From UBA961 sp049426725 (GTDB taxonomy: Bacteria > Bacteroidota > Ignavibacteria > Kapaibacteriales > UBA961), in the NCBI GenBank assembly GCA_049426725.1, contig JBMSYN010000001.1, forward strand, positions 1-64,000: a DNA stretch of 64,000 nucleotides, written 5' to 3'. The position numbers and the translations under genes are program-made. Position 1 is the stretch's first letter; the number at the start of each line of letters is the position of its first letter. Below, piece by piece: positions 61,781-64,000 of the stretch. The notes beneath the pieces are model-generated. The model made no database searches. It worked only from the letters and a program-made list of their open reading frames with translations, and was not told the origin of the DNA.

Positions 61781-62707
61781 TTATCGGAGTTTAAATGATA
61801 TTGGTACCGATAGCCAGCAAGCTACGGGTTTCCCATTTTGCAATGCTGGTAAGAACTGTGTTTTCATAACCGCATCACCGGCGGATTTATTAAATATTTC
61901 AGAATCCGTTTTTTCAACGATATATCGTTTAACGGAACCATTCCTTCTCACGAGCACCCTAAGTACCACCTTCCCTTCCAAACCAGCTTTTTTTGCCAAT
62001 TCAGGATATTCAAGTTTACTCATGATTTGCGAATTGTCAACATACGGGGGTTTATTGACAGAAATAGTTTCATCCGGACTTGGATCTGGATCTTTATTGT
62101 CTTTAACAAGTTTAACATGCTGTTTTCTTATGTCAAGCATTCCAGGATCAACCTTTAAAGCATCTTCAAACTGTGTTAAAGCCATTGCCTGATCACCTTT
62201 CTTAAGAGCTATATTAGCTAATCCTACGGATGCTTGCCAAACTCTTGGATTGATTTTCTTGGCTTCTCCAAAAGATTTTTCTGCTTCTGGAAGCTTTCCT
62301 GAGGCAAATGCCACATCAGCAAAAGCTAAATGATTCCAAGGGTCTTTCCCATACTCTTTAATTAGTGCCGATAAAATGGACATTGCATTTTTCATATCTT
62401 TTTTTGCGGCATACCATTGTCCAATCTTCCTGGGAATCCCATAGTTATTTGGCTGAAGCTTTTCTAATGTCTTATATATCAATATTGCAGAATCAGTCAT
62501 ACCATTAGCGGCATAAATATCACCGGCAAGTAATAAAACATCAGGATTTTTCGGAGTATCCTTTAAATCTTGCTGAATGGCTGAATATGCTTTTTGATAC
62601 TCTTTGGATGTAAATGCTTTCTTTGCCTGGTCCAAATTGGGAGTGGCATACAGCATTTGATACAATGCGAAGTACAGAAATGAAATCAATGCTAATGTTA
62701 AATTCAT
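61781..62707 (-). CDS. Exported TPR protein with C-terminal TonB domain
   Basis: A 308-residue protein. The N-terminus MNLTLALISFLYFALYQMLYA looks like a cleavable signal peptide rather than the long anchor of TonB. Residues about 25-190 are TPR repeats (AGDIYAANGMTDSAILIYKT, ASVGLANIALKKGDQAMAL). The C-terminal 80 residues are a TonB domain: YPELAKKAGLEGKVVLRVLV, RNGSVKRYIVEKT and the closing PVACWLSVPISFKLR, the same end as the true TonB at 63904. It lies 5 bases after the PstS-like gene. Function unknown; perhaps it competes with or extends the TonB of the locus. Confidence 0.83.
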   Translation of the reverse strand: MNLTLALISFLYFALYQMLYATPNLDQAKKAFTSKEYQKAYSAIQQDLKDTPKNPDVLLLAGDIYAANGMTDSAILIYKTLEKLQPNNYGIPRKIGQWYAAKKDMKNAMSILSALIKEYGKDPWNHLAFADVAFASGKLPEAEKSFGEAKKINPRVWQASVGLANIALKKGDQAMALTQFEDALKVDPGMLDIRKQHVKLVKDNKDPDPSPDETISVNKPPYVDNSQIMSKLEYPELAKKAGLEGKVVLRVLVRRNGSVKRYIVEKTDSEIFNKSAGDAVMKTQFLPALQNGKPVACWLSVPISFKLR

Positions 62708-62712
62708 GAGAT

Positions 62713-63627
62713 CTAATCCTCTCTTATGAGATTGTATCTAGCATGAGAAGGAACAATGCCTTCTTTTAGGAGTATTTTTTGCACGGTCGGATCCTTTTCC
62801 ATGAACGTGGCAAAACCCCAAGCCAGACTTTTTTGGTCACTTTTCATAAATGCAAATATAGGCACTATAAATGGATACATGTTTTGAACAATAAATCCCG
62901 GATGGACTATTTGAGGTGGAATGCGCTTATTTGATGAATCAATATATCCTATCCGTATGGGTTTTAATGCTGAATCTTTGAGTATGTGAGACATCATACC
63001 AATACCAATAACATCATTTTTCAAAACATAACTTCTTAGAGAATCTCTATTTTCAATCACCTTTTTTGAAATAGGCAATGGAGTATCTTTTTTTGAAAAA
63101 TAATGAAGCAATGAGGCATATTCCGATGATTGCATTGATGGAACAACAAGGCTTTCTTCCAATTTGACAAATTTTTGGACAGAATTTATTGAAGAGCCAT
63201 GTAAATATTCATCAAGTTGCTGCTTATTTAATGTGTCAAGAGAAATTCTATTATTGACATAAAAGACGAGTCCATCTTTTGCAATCTCTATTTTTTTGAA
63301 TGGCATATTGAGTGATTTTACAATTGAGTCCTCATCATGGAGATAATCTCGAGAAAGGATTACGCAATTTGTTGAATCGGAAAAGAGTAATGACATCCCT
63401 CTTCTTGCACTTACCGGTAACAAAGTGATTTTTGCATGTTCAAAAACAGAATCATAGATAGGTTTTGCAGCTTTGAAATATGGATACAAAATATCTTCAA
63501 CAAAAATGGTATCGAATCCGGATACGGGTGATTCCAGTGTTTCTTGTTGACTCTGTTCCTGCACACAAGAGCAGAGAAAGATAATCAATGGTAAAAAAAA
63601 TGATAATACTTTACCTTCTTTCTTCAT
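62713..63627 (-). CDS. PstS-like substrate-binding lipoprotein
   Basis: A 304-residue lipoprotein with the lipobox LIIFLCSC (Cys21). The mature part is a PBP-like type II fold of the PstS group: PVSARRGMSLLFSDSTNCVIL in the N-terminal lobe, AKDGLVFYVNNRISLDTLNK, DEYLHGSS and the C-terminal YPFIVPIFAFMKSDQKSLAWGF with FIVP, similar to phosphate-binding PstS. No phosphate-permease genes follow. In Bacteroidota such genes stand between tonB and TPR genes, and their ligand is not known. The start overlaps the small upstream gene by 17 bases. Confidence 0.8.
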   Translation of the reverse strand: MKKEGKVLSFFLPLIIFLCSCVQEQSQQETLESPVSGFDTIFVEDILYPYFKAAKPIYDSVFEHAKITLLPVSARRGMSLLFSDSTNCVILSRDYLHDEDSIVKSLNMPFKKIEIAKDGLVFYVNNRISLDTLNKQQLDEYLHGSSINSVQKFVKLEESLVVPSMQSSEYASLLHYFSKKDTPLPISKKVIENRDSLRSYVLKNDVIGIGMMSHILKDSALKPIRIGYIDSSNKRIPPQIVHPGFIVQNMYPFIVPIFAFMKSDQKSLAWGFATFMEKDPTVQKILLKEGIVPSHARYNLIRED

Positions 63628-63841
63628 CTACTATTTCCTCTTTTGAAACTCTTTGTTGCTTGATTTGGTAGAAAAACCAACCCAAACGCAAAATACCAAA
63701 AGCAAACATACATCTTCCTATCCACTGAACTGATTGGTATTGAGTTTGAGAAATGTTCATTACATTACATTCAATCAATAAACCACCAATGATGATTGAA
63801 GCCCGGATTGCTATATTGAGTATGTAAATTGTCTTGGTCAT
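63611..63841 (-). CDS. Small two-helix membrane protein between tonB and the PstS-like gene
   Basis: A 76-residue protein with a hydrophobic N-terminal segment (MTKTIYILNIAIRASIIIGG) and a second one after residue 45 (GRCMFAFGILRLGWFFYQI), ending in a charged tail (KQQRVSKEEIVDEERR). The ATG at 63841 follows directly on the seven T of the tonB terminator; a longer frame from 63940 would translate that terminator and overlap tonB. The function is unknown. It overlaps the next gene by 17 bases. Confidence 0.6.
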   Translation of the reverse strand: MTKTIYILNIAIRASIIIGGLLIECNVMNISQTQYQSVQWIGRCMFAFGILRLGWFFYQIKQQRVSKEEIVDEERR

Positions 63842-63885
63842 AAAAAAAGCGCTGAATGTCATAGGTAAAATAACACTCAGCGCTT
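63842..63885 (-). terminator. Intrinsic terminator after tonB, touching the next ATG
   Basis: Minus-strand stem AAGCGCTGA/TCAGCGCTT (63877-63885 with 63847-63855), 21-base loop, then T7 (63842-63848). The ATG of the small membrane protein begins at 63841. The stem begins 19 bases after the tonB stop. Confidence 0.82.
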
Positions 63886-63903
63886 GTATAATTATCAGAA
63901 TTT

Positions 63904-64000
63904 TTAACGGAGTCTGAACACGATTGGAATGACAACCCAAACTTCAACGGGTTGACCATTCTGTGTCGCAGGCGGGAATACTTGTCCCATAATAGCTTTG
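63904..64000 (-). CDS. tonB: Energy transducer TonB, C-terminal end (runs off window)
   Basis: The last 31 codons of a protein ending in VFPPATQNGQPVEVWVVIPI and VFRLR, the usual end of a TonB C-terminal domain, which contacts the TonB box of outer-membrane receptors. The rest lies beyond the window. Translated by eye on the minus strand from the stop at 63904-63906; the frame stays open to position 64000. Confidence 0.8.
   Translation of the reverse strand, partial: KAIMGQVFPPATQNGQPVEVWVVIPIVFRLR

Noticed and set aside
1..64000. CRISPR arrays, insertion sequences, prophage or a defence island
   Set aside because: No repeated spacer-repeat pattern, transposase, integrase or phage gene is visible; base use looks even and nearly all genes are housekeeping, transport or envelope genes.

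Overview
The window is a gene-dense, AT-rich bacterial chromosome segment with no gene-free stretch longer than about 170 bases. I see no rRNA, CRISPR array, insertion sequence or prophage, and only one tRNA gene (Lys-UUU). Several features point to the Bacteroidota/Chlorobi (FCB) side of the bacteria: two giant secreted proteins ending in type IX secretion sorting domains, DUF4397 and lamin-tail surface proteins, an ExbBD/TonB-PstS-TPR type locus, a KdsC enzyme (so an LPS outer membrane), and promoter-like TAnnTTTG boxes upstream of several genes. The order of genes does not look like Bacteroides or Flavobacterium. A basal lineage (Chlorobi/Ignavibacteria/Kapabacteria-like) is my inference and is not proven.

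Layout. 1-2222 (minus): start of mfd, then a kdsC-ytxH-DUF948 operon. 2279-5011 (plus): M28 peptidase lipoprotein, prmA, ppx. 5001-9090: a DUF4505-thioesterase fusion, an ABC-F ATPase, nth and a glycosyltransferase. 9193-15238 (plus): glutaryl-CoA dehydrogenase, a lamin-tail protein, ppk1 and a LolC/E-type permease. 15270-18593 (minus): secG, an OmpA-family protein, prfA. 18644-21296 (plus): a large DUF4397-like lipoprotein and recX. 21286-23465 (minus): EVE protein, LytR_C protein, ECF sigma factor, beta-barrel protein. 23557-23628: tRNA-Lys. 23653-32618 (minus): YitT protein, a Yej-type peptide transporter with two separate ATPases, and a biotin-dependent carboxyltransferase. 32755-42058 (minus): two tandem sortilin/VPS10-like T9SS cargo proteins, an APC/KimA-like permease and a LOG-family protein. 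42202-47012 (plus): aldehyde dehydrogenase, ECF sigma/anti-sigma pair, CASTOR/POLLUX-like channel. 47013-53810: pyrB, HU, a PgsA-PgpA fusion, pyrE, rluA-type gene, small Cys-cluster membrane protein, CrtQ-like glycosyltransferase, rho. 53977-59185 (minus): the suf operon with its Rrf2 regulator. 59303-64000 (minus): birA, a TPR protein, a TPR-TonB protein, a PstS-like lipoprotein, a small membrane protein and the end of tonB.

How the parts fit. Peptide uptake (Yej), an exported M28 peptidase, a methylcrotonyl-type carboxyltransferase, glutaryl-CoA dehydrogenase and an aldehyde dehydrogenase suggest growth on peptides and amino acids. BirA would biotinylate the partner of the carboxyltransferase. 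ppk1 and ppx make and degrade polyphosphate. The suf operon is probably autoregulated by its Rrf2 protein through a dyad over the promoter.

The most unusual items are a DUF4505-hotdog thioesterase fusion, a one-polypeptide PgsA-PgpA fusion, a set of terminators that share the exact tail GC-T7-AT (two of them running straight into the next ATG), an IscR-like dyad in front of suf, and a TonB C-terminal domain on an apparently exported TPR protein.
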